Source: Mrakia gelida
Lineage: Eukaryota; Basidiomycota; Tremellomycetes; Cystofilobasidiales; Mrakiaceae
Direction of reading: 5' to 3'
Assembly (NCBI GenBank): GCA_024345305.1
Contig: BRON01000004.1
Span: 1,550,001-1,614,000, forward strand
DNA: 64,000 nt
Under the pieces are notes generated by a model that was not told the DNA's origin, did no database searches, and was given only the letters and a program-made list of their open reading frames with translations. A program made the position numbers and the translations under genes. Of this stretch, positions 1 to 12,500 are shown one piece after another; position 1 is the stretch's first letter, and each line of letters begins with the position of its first letter.

Positions 1-1174
1 CCTAGAGTGTGCGTTTGGGTACGAGAGTGTAGAGAAGGCAGCTTGGGTAGAGGTACGTTCTTCTTCTCTCTTCGCGTTGTTGAGCTCGAGTCACCTTCTC
101 TTCCTTTCGTTCGAACGTGCACGATGGAAGGAAGGAGGATAACGACAGTGCCAGCAACTCCCCTTCCACCCTTCTCGCTGCCCTCTAACTGAATTCTACG
201 ATGTTGGTTTGGTGGTGGTTGTATAGTTGGCCGAGCAGATCTTGAGCGACGATGGAGTGACCCCCCAGCAAATCGGACTCGCCTCTTCGTTCGCTTCCTA
301 CCGACGCTTTGCTTCGGACGAGCACAACCTCGTAGGAGGAGGATGGCAGGCTTGGATGGTTCAGCCTAGGAAGGGAGATGGAGGAAAGGAGATCTTGGAG
401 TGTTGGTGAGCATTTTTCCTCGCTTTCGTTCATCTCAGAAGTGACGAGAGCAGGAGGGGAGGAAGGGGCTCAGGCAGGGGAGGGAACGAAAGAGAGTGTT
501 TGGTTTTGGCAGAGAACTGACTCGCACGCTTTTTGTTTCGTTGGGGCGATGAATAGCTTCCGATACGCTCAGGACTCGATCCATACGCTGTTCTCGAGAG
601 CGAGATACGGGATCAAGGAGGGAGACTACTCGCTCGCGAAGGAGACAGCTCGAAGGTCGCTTCTTCAAGCTCTCGTCAAGGCTGGATACCTTCCCTCGGA
701 CCATCTTCGACGAGGATCGAGCAACGCCAATGTTCTCTCCGCTGCTGAGGAGGTGAGCTGCCTTCCCTTGCCTCGTCCTTCGAAGTGAGGAAGCTCCGGA
801 CGCTGACCCTCCTCTCTTCGCGTCTGCAGGGATCCATCCTCGAACTCCCTCACCTCTCTCCCTCCCTTCGACCTACCGAGCTCTCCCTCTCCCCAACCAT
901 CCCCCCAAGCCTCGACTCATCCCTCTCCTCTCCAACCTCCTCGGATCTCTCTCCCCTCCCTCCCTCCCTCCACGCCGACCCTCCTCTCACTCCCGCCGAC
1001 TCGCCTCAACTCTCGCCAAAGCAGTTTGGTCTCGGTCTCACAGGACGAGGAGTCCCTGCTGGCTTGCAGAAACTCGATCTTCAGCTCGATCTCGAGGGAC
1101 GAGTCTTCCAGGAGGAGGAGGAAGGAATGAGGACCCCCGTCGCGAGACAGGAACCCCTCGCTTTCAGGCTTTGA
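1..1174 (+). CDS. Unrecognised protein, C-terminal part (gene starts before the window)
   Basis: The 3' part of a spliced gene. Four exons fit in phase: about 2-52, 227-404, about 583-752 and 830-1174. Each intron has a GT donor (GTACGT at 53, GTGAGC at 405, GTGAGC at 753) and an AG acceptor, and branch-like CTAAC or CTGAC sites lie before the acceptors. The visible protein is about 240 residues: a helical-looking first half (containing LVGGGWQAWMVQPR and RYGIKEGDYSLAKETARRSL) and a Ser/Pro/Leu-rich second half ending in EPLAFRL. I do not recognise the family. The two segments starting LECAFGY and LECCFRY may be a weak internal repeat. Coding status is supported by phase agreement across introns; function is unknown. 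Confidence 0.6.
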
Positions 1175-1527
1175 GGAGGAGGGAGGAGTTCGACGCGGTC
1201 GTTTCGTTTTTGCTTTACTCTTTGCTGCTTCTTCTCTCTTCATCTCTGTTCTGCTCACTCATCACACCACATAGACGCTCTCTCTCTTTCGCTCTCATCT
1301 CAAACTCACACATCGCTTAGCATAGACTCTACCTCTCCTAGATCTCTTCTCTCTCTCGCCTCTGACGACCTACAACGCTTCTACTCGCTCGACTCTCTTT
1401 TGCTCTCCTTCCTTTTGTCTCTCTCGATATGTTGTCCTTCTCTTGCCTCACACACTTTATCAATAAACTCACGTTCATGCTTTTTTTTGAATGAAGAGAG
1501 GAGAAGAAGAAGAAGAAGAGCGTCGCG
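1175..1527. other. Intergenic: 3' flank and promoter of the COQ11-like gene
   Basis: No reading frame with intron support. The stretch is T/C-rich (CTCTCT runs) up to about 1440 and becomes purine-rich (GAAGAAGAAG) just before the ATG at 1528. Pyrimidine-rich upstream regions are common in fungal promoters; no specific operator is visible. Confidence 0.4.
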
Positions 1528-3075
1528 ATGAGCTTCGAATTGAAAACGGTGAGCTCGAGCGAACGCCTTCGATCTTGCTTCCTCCTCCCAACCTCCTCCC
1601 TCCTTCCTTCCACCTTTCTCTTTTCCTTCTATGTCGGTCCCGCAGCGTTTACTAGTAGTAGGAGGGAACGGCTTTCTAGGTCAGCTCTCTCGATCTTGCG
1701 CTCGCTCTCTGGCGATCTGAAGCTGAACGAAGTCTTCGCTCTCCTTCCCTTCAGGTTCAGCCGTCTGTCGAGCTGCTATCTCTCGCGGGTGGGACGTTCA
1801 TTCCCTCAGGTGAGCTCACGATCTCACTCATTAGGTACTCGAGGGTGGAGCTAACGTATCATCTTGCTGCAGTACTTCTGGTCTCGCTCCTAAAATGCCA
1901 GGAGGAGAGATCCCAGCTTGGACGGAAAAGGTGAGCTCACCCCTCCCTTCCTCCCTTCATCCTTGCTTTCCTCGTTCTTTCTCTCTTTCCCAACCTCACC
2001 TACTCACTTCCATCCTTACTCTTCTACCTTCGCTCCGTCTGCTCCAGGTGACATACCACACCGGCTCCGCCTTCGACCCATCCACCTTCTCCCATCTCCT
2101 CCCTCCCTCCACAGCCGTCGTCCACGCCATGGGCATCCTCCTCGAATCAGACTACAAGTCCCTCACTCGCGAAACCTCCCTTCTCGGTCTGGCGGGGAAG
2201 CTCGTTGGTGGAGCGGGCGTGCTCGGAGGGAACCCTTTGAAGAAGGCGAACGGAGGAGGAGCGGTGGGAGCGGTGGGAGGGGGAGGCGCAGGGGAGGGAG
2301 GATACGAGAGGATTAACAGGGATTCAGGTGAGCTCATCTTCACCTCCTAGACATCTGAGCGATGGGAGAGAACAGTGAGCTGACCTGGAACATCGTATGC
2401 AGCTCTCTCGGTGGTGAAAGCTGTGCTGGACTCCAAACCCTCCTCAACAACCTCGCCAGCCTCGCCAACACCAACTCCCTTCGTCTACGTCTCAGCAGAA
2501 GACATCTTCCGACCTTTCGTCCCAGCTCGGTACATCTCTTCCAAGCGAGAAGCAGAGCGTGGGATCCAGCAGCTCGTCAGCGAAGGGTCGATAGCGACTC
2601 CTCCTTCGCGTCTCGTTCAGCCTTTGATTGTTCGACCTGGTGAGTCCGCTCGGCTCCCTCGCTCTCTCTCGCCCGCCAGTCAGACCCCTCGTACTGACCT
2701 CTTTCATCCCCCTTTCGCTCCGCTCCCTTTCCCTAAGGAATCATGACCCACCCAACCCTCCGCCCCTTCCTCTCCCTCCTCCCACCCTTCCTAGCCCTCT
2801 CCTCCGCCCTCCCACCCGTCATCCCTTCCCTCCTTCGGGCCCTCCCTCTCGCCCTTCCTCTCAGTCTATTGAGGAAGACGCTCACCTCGTCGACTACGTC
2901 GTCGTCGTCGCTGGAGGGAAGTCCGGCGAGCGAGAGTATGGCGAGGTTCTTGGAGACGAGGACGCTCGATGTGGATGATGTTGGGGAGGCGGTGTGTGTG
3001 GGGATTGAGAGAGGGTTGGGTGGGGTGGTGGGGGTGGAGGGGTTGAGGAGGTTGGCTAAGGGAGGGAGTGCTTAG
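1528..3075 (+). CDS. COQ11: COQ11-like mitochondrial NAD(P)-binding SDR
   Basis: An atypical short-chain dehydrogenase of the Coq11/YLR290C group, which acts with the mitochondrial CoQ (ubiquinone) synthesis complex. About seven exons join in phase. The second exon gives the Rossmann motif LLVVGGNGFLG right after a seven-residue first exon. Further family blocks are AVVHAMGILLESDYKSL, NPLKKANGG, YVSAEDIFRPFVPARYI, SSKREAERG and LIVRPGIM. The catalytic Tyr-x-x-x-Lys of classical SDRs appears as YISSK. The Gly-rich stretch after NPLKKANGG (around 2245-2300) replaces a shorter loop in the yeast protein. The start is the ATG at 1528, since the next exon begins directly with the nucleotide-binding strand. 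No long presequence is visible. Family assignment rests on motif memory and is strong. Confidence 0.85.
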
Positions 3076-3537
3076 ATTGGAGTTGTGATGTAGAGGGTGA
3101 TTTATGGATCCGCGACGCGTCGAGGAGGTGGAAAGAGTTGGGAAAAGGGAAGGAAAGGGATCTCTGTAGTCTCTTCTGCAAGCTGACGAAATAACTACTC
3201 GCCTGCTAATATTCTAAGAGACGTGGACCTCTGAGGCTTTCAGTGACGAGAAGGGAGTCAGCGAAGCGGACGCGTCGAGACGAGCGAGGTCAGTCAAAGG
3301 AGGGCGCTGAGAAGAGCTGCGAGAACGTGTACAACGACATTCTTAGACCAGAGATCAGGATCTTAATTCTGTCTCTCTCCCCAGAAAATCTTTCCCCAGC
3401 CAACCAAGGTAGTAACCGAGCCCAACAAGCCTGCGGGCAGCGTCGGGTGTGGGCTGAGGTTTTCGAGCTCGACCTCCTCCTTCCTTCCTTCCTTCCTCCC
3501 CAACTCTCTCTCTCTCTCCCTCCTCCTCTTTTCGAAA
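3076..3537. other. Intergenic, tandem genes
   Basis: 3' flank of the COQ11-like gene and promoter of the oxygenase gene. It contains two copies of GACGCGTC (3114 and 3269), an 8-mer otherwise found mainly in introns here. A pyrimidine-rich CTTCCTTCC/CTCTCT tract (about 3475-3530) lies immediately before the ATG at 3538. No ORF with support. Confidence 0.4.
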
Positions 3538-5805
3538 ATGGCCAAAACGAACAACAGCAGCAACAACAAGCGCAAGGCCGCTTCCACCTCTACTGCCTCA
3601 TCAGCGAACAAGAAGGCTTCCAAGTCGTCCAACAAGAAGGTGACCGAGGTTGTGGAAGCTGCTTCGAACGTCGAAGCTGAAGAGAGCGACTTGATTGGAG
3701 GTGTCATCTTCCCTGAGGAACTCGAGTCCACCATCGAAGTCCTCTCTGCTCTCTCCCAGAACCCCGAGATGCTCAAGTCCAAGCAGCTTAAGGGCTTCAA
3801 GGGAGCTATGTGGGATTGCTGGAGAGCGTTGCAGGAGACGACGGGAACGGGTGAGCTTTGCCGACTTCTTCCCTTCCCTTCCCTCGCTTCGTTCCTTCGT
3901 CGCTGATCATGTTTTGTTTTGTCGTTTTGTGTGTGACGTATAGGCTCGAGTCTTACCTCCCGAATCTCTACAACCCTCCAATCCTCCCTCCACCTCGAAT
4001 CTCTCATCCTCCTCTCCGAACTTCGACTTCGTTCAATCACTCCCAAGCTCGGCTCCCTCCAACGCTGGGTCCGAGAGTGCGACGCGGCTGCTATCTCCTC
4101 TGCTGGAACCAAGAACCGATCCGTCGAGGAGGAGGAGAAGGAGGAGAGTATGGTTTGGGAGGTCCTCGATGCTATCCTTAGGGCTACCACCAAGCTCGGT
4201 CAGGCGGGAGCGGAGGCGGCGGAGGGGGTCGTTGAGAGGGAGGTTGGGAGGGGGATGAAGGGAGTGAGGAAGTGGAAGGAGTTTGATGTTAGAGGGAAAG
4301 ATGTGGAGACGGATGTGAAGGGGAAGAGGAATCTGTTTAAGGAGGCTACGGAGGGGACGTTGGTTTGTGAGTTCGACCTACCCAATCCGCCAAACCTCCT
4401 TCTCTCGCGAGCTCGACCTGACCTCCGTTCGTCTCGTTCTCCTCCCTCAGCCGAATCCCAGAAAGCTACCTACCTCACCTCCGTCATCCCTCTCGATACC
4501 ACTCCCGGACCCTCTCGTCGTCCTCCCAACCTCTTCCCTGCTATCGTTTACCACGCCGCTACTCCCAAGGACCTCGCTCTCTCCTCGACAGGTCTCACGC
4601 CCGTCCTTCGCCACGTCCCTGGAGTTCCCGGAGCCATGCTCATCACCGACGTTCTGTCGAAGGAGGAGTGTATTGACTTGGTGTCGATGAGCGAGAGCGT
4701 GGGGATGATTGAGGATAAGCCTGTGGGTGGAAGTGCAGCGGAGTTGAACTCGGTGAGTTCGAGACGCGTCTCTTTCTCTCTTCTTCCCTTCCCTTCCTTC
4801 CTCTCCCTTTCCCTCTCTTCCTCGCTCCCCATTCTCACCTCCTCTGCCCTCCCCTTCCTTCACTCTTTTCCTAATCGCCTGTTTGCAGATCCTCGCCCAC
4901 AACCTCATCCTCCTCGCCCCTCCTCAAATGATCGACCCTCTCTTCGCTCGAGTCCAGAACCTCCTCCCTTCCCACCTCCCCGTCCCCGCCGGATCCAAGT
5001 CCTCCGGAGCTCTCGTTGGGATTAACAGGAGGTTCAGGATCTACAGGTACAAGGAGGGAAGTGTGTATAGGCCTCATGTGGATGGTGCTGTGAGTTCGAC
5101 GACGACCTCTTTCCTCGAGACATTTGGACGCGTCGAAACTGACTTTCGCTTTCGGTTTGGGTTTGGTGTTGGGATGATAGTGGCCTTCCTCAAGCGAGAT
5201 CGCAGCTTCGGAGGATGGAACCGTTCCTGCTCAGTATGTTTATGACTCGGATTCGAAGGTCAGCCCTTTCTCCCACTCGACTCAGACTCTCGCGTCGAAC
5301 GAAACGAACGAAACGTCTCGCCTCGCTGACCTCTTTGTTTTCGTGTATGTGCAGGTCTACTCCCGCTTCACCTTCCTCCTCTACCTGAACGACTCCTTCG
5401 GATCGGGCCAAACGACGTTCTTCATCCCCGACCCCAACAGAGACGGAGTTATCGATGCGAGACCGGTTCGACCCATTCAGGGAGCGGCTTTGGTTTTCCC
5501 TGTGGGTCGCTTTCTTCTCCTTCCATCCTTCTCTCTTCTTTGATTCTTTCCCCCTCTCCCTGCTCTCTCTCTCGCCCGTGGCTTCCTTGTCTCCCCTTTT
5601 TTCGCTGACTCTCGTCCCCCTCTCGCGTTCGTTGTTCGACCCAAACCAGCACGGCGCGACCGAAGGTTCCCTCCTCCACGAAGGATCTCCCGTTCACCCT
5701 TCGCCCATCGAGGGAGCCAAGTACGTGATCAGGACGGAGGTGCTCTACGAGGTGGATAGGATGGCTAGTGCTGGAGAGGGTGGAGTTGTTGGGGGGTTGG
5801 TGTAG
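3538..5805 (+). CDS. 2-oxoglutarate/Fe(II) oxygenase, prolyl-4-hydroxylase-like
   Basis: Seven exons join in phase to a protein of roughly 530 residues. The N-terminal third is Lys/Ser/Asn-rich (MAKTNNSSNNKRK), probably nuclear and disordered, followed by a helical region with no family I can name. The C-terminal part is a prolyl-4-hydroxylase-type double-stranded beta-helix: RFRIYRYKEGSVYRPHVDGA gives the HxD iron ligands, FTFLLYLNDSFGSGQTTFF the core strands, and HEGSPV followed by GAKYVIRTEVLYE the distal His and the 2OG-binding Lys. By family it should hydroxylate a protein side chain using O2 and 2-oxoglutarate; the substrate is not visible. There is no signal peptide, so it is not a classical ER collagen hydroxylase. 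The helical N-terminal module fused to a P4H domain is unusual. Confidence 0.8.
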
Positions 5806-6074
5806 CTAGCACAAACTGTCTTTGCGACGATTCGGTTCGATTCGCTTTCTTTCTTTCTTTCGCCGAACACCAACCCAAAGAAAGCGATACTCAAGCGAAT
5901 CTAATAAGCGAGAGAGCTAGCAAGCAGAGCAAAGAGAGAGACAGTGCAAGGGGACCGAAGAGAGAGGGAAAGGGAAAACGTGATACAACCGAGGGTAGTG
6001 CGAGGGCGTGAGAGCGGAAGAACTACAACGACCAAAGAAAAAGGAGACGACGAGCAAGTAGGTAGGTAGAGAGA
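5806..6074. other. Convergent intergenic region
   Basis: Short spacer between the 3' ends of the oxygenase (+) and URC1 (-). It has a TTTCTTTCTTTC run near 5850 and purine-rich sequence after 5900. It probably holds both 3' UTRs and polyadenylation sites. Confidence 0.35.
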
Positions 6075-9040
6075 CTAGTGATCCAGATCCTCCCAGGCCC
6101 TTCCAACGGTGAGATGCAGATCCTCGGTCTTGACCTGCTTTCCTCCCGAGAAGTATCCGGCGGCGATTTTGGCGTCGACTGGGAAGGAGCGAACGAGGGA
6201 GAAGGGGAGGAGAGTCAGTGTGGGTGAGGCGGGAGAGAGAAGGCGAGACGAGACGAGACGAGGAAGGGAGGGAGGAAAGATTGGGTGGGAAGGGAACGAA
6301 GGGAGCGAAGGAGAAAGAAAGGGAAGACAGCTCAAACTCACTCTCGACCTGGGAATCAGGGGGGATGAGGTAGGCGGGGATGTCGTATCGCTTGAGGATG
6401 GGGATTCCGGAACCGACGATGGCGTCGTACTTCATGTCGGACATGGAGATCATCTGCGAGCGAGCGAAGGAGAGGGACGGGAAGGGTCAGCGCGAGGAAC
6501 GAACGAACGAAGGGAGGCAAAGGGAGGAGGGAGGAAGGACGACTCACGTTGTCGATCTTTGTGATTCCGAGCCAGTGAAGAACGTCGGGCATGAGAGCTT
6601 GGAATCGCATGTCCTTGACTCCGGCCTGGCGAACGAAAAGGAAGGAGGAGGGGGGAGTCAGTTTGAGGTTCGAGACGAGACGCGTCGAAACGAAAACGAA
6701 GGACGATCAACTCACAATCAACTCAGTCGACTTGAAGTACCTATCAGCCGAATCTCCTCCTCGCTTTCGAGAGTTGTAGACGAGGTCTGAAACAGACGAA
6801 AGAAGGAAGAGGAGGGTTCAGTTGGAGGTTCGAGTGAAGAGCAAGAAGCGAAGCAAGACGACGCGACGAAAACTCACACTTAGTGACCTCTCCAAGCGCC
6901 CTTCCCTCCTTCCTGAAGTACACGATCACTCCAACTCCACCTCGCTGAGCACACCTCGCGGCCTCCTCGATTCCGTAGATGAGGTAAGGTCGGCAGGTGC
7001 AGATGTCGGAACCGAACACGTCCGATCCGTTGCATTCGTCGTGAACTCTGTGCGAACGCGAGAGAGGGAGGTTAGTTTCGAAGCGAGCGAGGAGAGCGGA
7101 TGCAGAGAGGGCAAAAGGGAAAGATGGGATGGAGTTCGAGAACTCACCGAACGGTACACTCCTTGGTAGGATCGGACATGAACGCAGGGTTTCCAAAGAT
7201 GTAGACGGTCATTCCGCCGATGGGAGGAAGGAAGATCTCGAGATCTCGTCGGGTGAGAAGTTCAGGGTACATTCCTCCGGTTTCTGCAAGGGTGAGCGAA
7301 GCGAGCGAGAGCGAGCGAACAAGAGAGTCAGATCGAGAGCCTCATAACAAAACGAACCGAACCCCGAAAGAAGACGCGTCTCAAACTCACCCTCGAACAA
7401 ACTCCTCCTCAACAGATCCTCCGAGATGCCGAACCTCTCAGCCATCAAAGGCAAGTTCCAGACGGGCTCCACCGCAGCCTTGGATACGTTGACCTCCACC
7501 CCAGGGTCGATCTCAGGGAAGGCAGGGAGGGGAGCTGAACGTTGAACGATCTTTCCGTCGATGGGGAGGTTTCCAGCTGCGAAGGCGGCGTCGAGCTCGG
7601 ACATCTTGATGTGAGCTTTGGTGACGGAGATGGTGGGTCGAGCGTCGAGACCGGCGTCGATTTCCTGAACGAACGAGGGAAGAGAGAGAGAGTCAGCGAG
7701 AGAGAGAGAGAGAAGACGCGACTCGACGACGAAACCCAAGCTGAGTTCGTTCGTTCGTTTGTGCTCACCTTCTTGAAAGCAGTCTGAACGTAATGTCCCC
7801 AAGGATCGAGGGAGACGATCTTCTTAGGGTCGAACCACGAAGGCTGAGGAGGAAGGTCGAACGGAGGGTGGGTGTTGGTGTAGTCGGGCTTGTGGTTGGG
7901 ATCGAGGGTGTTGAGAGCGATGGCGAGGGCTTTGTAGATGGAGTAGGATCCGGAGTAAGCTCTGCATGGACCAAGCAGAACGAGAGTCAGCGAGAGAAGG
8001 GAGGAATGAGGAGACGAGAAGAGAGGCGAGACGCGTAAACTCACCCGATAGCGTTCCTGACCTTGAGGGACGAAGGATGCCGGGAAGCGACGACGGGACC
8101 TCGAGAAGCGGCATCGGCAGCTCCCCACTTGAGAGGAACAGGCTTGATTCCGACTTGACCAGGGTAGGCTGATTAAAACGAAGACGGAAACAAGTCAGCT
8201 CTCGAGCTCAGCCCACGCGTCGCCTCCCCCCCCCCCTCTCCTCACAAAAAAGGAGCTCGAACTCACTAGTCAAAACAACCCTCTGAGGGTACATGTTCCC
8301 GACGGTCTGCTCTCCATCTGGAACCCTGGTGCTGGGCTTTCCAACGATGGCAGAGACGGGCGAGAGAGGGGTGGAAGCTCCGTTGACGTGTCCGTTGATG
8401 GGTTTGGGAGAGCCGAGAGCGAGGAGAGAAGGGGAACCGAAGTCTGTAGGAGGAGTGGCAGGGAGGAGGACGGAGGGGGAGGTGGTGTTGGTGGCTAGCG
8501 AGGAAAAAGAACAAAGGGAAAGGAAAGGGGAGGGGAGGAGAGAGGGTGAGCTTCGAGAGTTGTGGGGAAGCCCGCCGGAAGGACGAAGAGCTCAATCATC
8601 CCTGGCTCCTTCCATTCCTCCCTCCTTCCCTTCGAGAAGGATCTAGAGATGAGAGAGGGTAGTAGACTCACGATCTACGATGGAGTAGTCCTGCTTCTTG
8701 GACAGCTCGTCGACCTGAGGTGAATCAAAACAAAAGCGAGACGAGGTGAAGCGAGGTCAGGTTCAGCCTTATCTCCTCCTCCCTCCCCCCCTTGCCAGCT
8801 TCTCGTCCCACTTCGCCCTCCCCGCTCCCTCGACTCCCAAACCAGCATGGAAACGAGACTTACCTTAGCCTGAAGAGCCGCGTTGCTTGTGCTGAGTTTC
8901 TTCATCTCCTGTAGGATCTGACTGAGGACTGAGGCTTCGTCTCCGTTGGCGGACGAGAGAAGCTCCTCCGGAGTGAGAGCTCGAAGAGCAAGAGGAGCAG
9001 GCACGGCTGAGGGAGTGGTGGTGTTGCAAGAGGGACACAT
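6075..9040 (-). CDS. URC1: URC1, GTP-cyclohydrolase-II-like uracil catabolism protein
   Basis: About nine exons on the minus strand join in phase. The protein carries the GTP cyclohydrolase II fold: a zinc-site region DECNGSDVFGSDICTCRPYL, then GGVGVIVYFRKEGRALGEV with the Arg/Glu catalytic segment, RKRGGDSADRYFKSTE, and a C-terminal block KIDNMISMSDMKYDAIVGSG followed by KRYDIPAYLIPP. This whole-length architecture with a long N-terminal region matches fungal Urc1 of the URC uracil-degradation pathway rather than RIB1, the riboflavin enzyme. Start: MCPSCNTTT at 9040 lies right after a CTGTATAG acceptor-like sequence, so a further upstream exon or a 5'-UTR intron is possible. The N-terminal 100 residues are low in family signal. 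No other URC gene is adjacent. Confidence 0.85.
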
Positions 9041-9561
9041 CTATACAGACGAGGGCGAAAGGGAGCAGGAGAGGGAAGAAGGTCAGAAAAAAGCGAGGTT
9101 GGTCGGGTGGTGGGTGATGGGTGGTGGAGAGAGAGGCGGGGGGGGGAGGACGAAGAGCCAGGACGAACGGTTTCAAAGGCTGTGAAGGAGATGAAAACAA
9201 CGAAATCGTGAGCTTGGATGTTGTAGTAGAGGATGGGAAGTAGATGAGGTGAAACTGACAGATGGGAGGTGGAAGAGGACCAGGGAAGGAGCTCAAGGAA
9301 CCGCACCTTATGTAGCTCGAAAGCACGGCCGAGTCGCGGAACAGAGCTCAAAGCTCTCCCGACCTCGCTCGACTGGAAGCCCTCCTGCTGCAGCCTACCC
9401 CTCCCTCTTCCCCAGAGCCTTCGCGTTGATTTGTAGTTCTGGCAGAGAAGGGAAAGGAAGAAAACGGAGCGGCATAAATCGTGAATGAAAATGAAAAAGA
9501 AACGAGCTGAACTCCTCCTCCCCTCCGTCCCATCTCCTCCTCCGAACCCCTCCAACCCTCC

Positions 9562-12500
9562 TCACTTCTTCGCCTTCTTCGGAGCAGCCTTTGCTTTCGC
9601 CTTCGGAGCAGCAGCAGCAGCCTTCCCTTTGCCCTTCGCGGCTTTGGGTTTCTTGATCAAACTGTCCTTCGAGACGTCGCCCTCGGCTCCTCCGCCTCCT
9701 CCAGCGTCCTCGTCCGACGACTCGCCGGCGTCTTCCTCCTGTACGAGCAGCAACACGAACGAGAAAGGGAAGGCAAAGGTCAGTTTAGGGAGTCGGGAAG
9801 CGAGGGAAGGCAAGGAATGAACAAAGAAGAGGTCGAGATGAACGAACCTCGTGCACGTCCTCTTGATCTGCCTTCGGACCTGAGGCGAGCTTCTTGGTGG
9901 TGGGGAGGAGGACTCCTTTGTGGAAGGGGATAGGATGTTCCGATTTGTTGTAGCTGAGAGTTCGAGAAGAAAAGGAAAGAAAAGGTCAGCTCGAGGAAAG
10001 ACGAGGCGAGGGACCGAGAGAGAGGGAACCCACGTTCTCGTGAAGGACGACTTGATGTTCGAGGGGATCTTCTTGAGCACTGCATCGTCCTTTCTGTCTC
10101 CGACTCCCAGCTCGACGAGAGCGTCCCAGTCCTCCTTATCGAGGTAGTAGTCGTCCATCGTCTCGATCACGGAAGCGATCTCGTCCTGTCGATTCGAAGC
10201 GAAGCAAGGTCAAACGCGTTCTCGTCAGCTCTCGCTCTTCTCGCTCGAACGAGAAGTCCTCGAAAGACTCACGGATCCAGAATCCTTGGTCATGAGAGGT
10301 TCGATGAGCTTGGGGAAGAGCGTAGGAAGGTAGTGCTGCCTGATCTGAGTCGTATTGGCCGAGACCTTGAGTCGCATGTGGATTTGGATCTCGTTGAGGA
10401 GCTTCGACATCTTGTTCTGTTTCGAGTTCTGCCCGAGCCATCTGAGAGATAAGAGAGACGGGTCAGCTTCGCGAAGAGGAAGCGAGCCAGAGAGGGAGGG
10501 AACGAGGAACGAACTGAGGGAAAGCCATCCCGTACTGTCCTCCCCAACCTCCTCCTTGTCCGTACGTGAAGTAGGCAGGTCGAACCGAAGACATCACCCC
10601 GTGGACGGGAAGGAGGGACCATTGTTGATCGTTGCTGTTGATACAAAGCACGAAGAGAACGAGGTGAGGTTCGAGGGTCGAACGAGACGCGACGCGACGA
10701 AGCGAGGACTCACCTATGGATCATTCGGTCGATGTTGTCTCCGATCGAGATCGAGTCGGCTGCTTTATCCATGAGCTGGAGAGTCTTGAGGGTCTTCTCG
10801 GGACCGACGAGGTTGGCGGCTCGAGCGAAGGTCTGCTTCGGGTAGTTGTCCTAAGTAAGACGAGTGGAAAGCGAAGACGCGTCGACGTCAGCTGCTCGAG
10901 TCGACATTACGAACGACGTGTCCGGGAGAGACTCACCTGAACGAATAGAGGGACGAAGCTGAAGTCCTGAAAGTAGAGATCCATCTTCTCCGAGAGCGTC
11001 GTTCGAGAGGTCGCCGAGAACATGTAGGGACTGAAGAGCTTGTTGCAGATGTCGAACGGCGAGAGGATCGTGTTCTTCTCGTTGGCCTTGGCTCTGTAGG
11101 ATACAAGGAGGAGAGAGTCAGCTACAGAGAGTCGACCGAGGCTATGAAGAGAGAGAGAGACGCGACGAACAGCTGCTTCCCGTCGTCGAAGTTCATTTCG
11201 CTCGAGGAGAGTTTCCACGTCGAAAGCATGTTGAGGACTTGTCGGATATCCGAGTTCGATCCGTTGATGAGTTGGTCGACGACGTTGGCTGGAATCTTGA
11301 GCTTCTCCCTGGAAAGGTCGAGCGAGGCAAAGGAAACGAGAAGGTCAGGAGGAGAAGACGCGTCGAAGAGGGTCGAGACGAAACGCACTTGAAGCAGATC
11401 GACATGATTCGAGATCGGATCTCCTGGACCGAGGGTCTGCGTGCGAAGCGAAGAAGTAGAGTCAGGTTTAGTCGAGGTCGCGAGGAATCGCTCGAGAAAG
11501 GCTGCTCACCTTCGGAAAGGCATCTGGAAAGTCGTCGCCATCAGAGGCTTCATCTTGGGGTTTCCCTTGTCGTTGCAGATCAGGATGATGGGGATCTGGA
11601 TCGAGAACGAGATGAGCTGCTCAGTCATTCGGTTCTCGAGAGTGGAAAGAAGAGACGCTCGAGCTCACCTTCGTCTTCCTGATCAAAGCGTTCATGGCTC
11701 CGACTCCTCCTCGATCTCCTCCCGACATTCCGTCGACCTCGTCCATGATCAAGCACGTTCGATGGGTGATCTCGACTCCAGCAGCGTTGGTTTTCTAAAA
11801 AAAGCGTTGAGAGCATCGGTTAGACGAAGTACGAGAGAGGGAAGGCGAAGGAAGAGAGGACGAACGACTTTCGATCCAGCGAACCATCCGTCCAAGCTCG
11901 AGTTGTCGATGTTCGTTCCGTGCTAGAGAACGAAGACGAGTCAGCGTTCGTCTCGAAGAAGGAGAGATGGTCTAGAATGCTCACCTCGATCAACTTCTTA
12001 CTCCTAGCGTCACTCGCGTTCAGTTCGAGAGGAGTGTAGCCACAGGCGACGGCGACGATGTGAGCAGCGGTGGTCTTTCCGATTCCAGGAGGTCCAGAGA
12101 TGAGGATGGCTCGATGGGTTCCGGTAGCGTTCTTGCCTGGTTTCTTGAAGTTGCACTGGTAGGCGGCCGCCCTGAGAAAAGACGGAGAAGAAGGTCGCGT
12201 CGAGTCAGCGACGAAGGGAAGAGAAACGAGATCGAGATGCGACGAGCTCACCAGTTGTTGAGCCACTCGATGAGACGTTCGACGTTGGTCTTGTTTCCAC
12301 AGATCTGACTGACGGTCGTGGGAGCGTACTTGGTCGTCCAGAGTTGAGAGCTGGCGAGAGGAGGTGGACGTCTGGCGAGAAAGGAAAGTCGAGGTCGCGT
12401 CAGTTCGACGCTCGAGACCGAGAGAGGTCGACAAGGGTCGAGCCCAAACTCACTGCGACGAGCTAGCACTTCCACCTCCCTGACTCGAGCCTCCAGCTTC

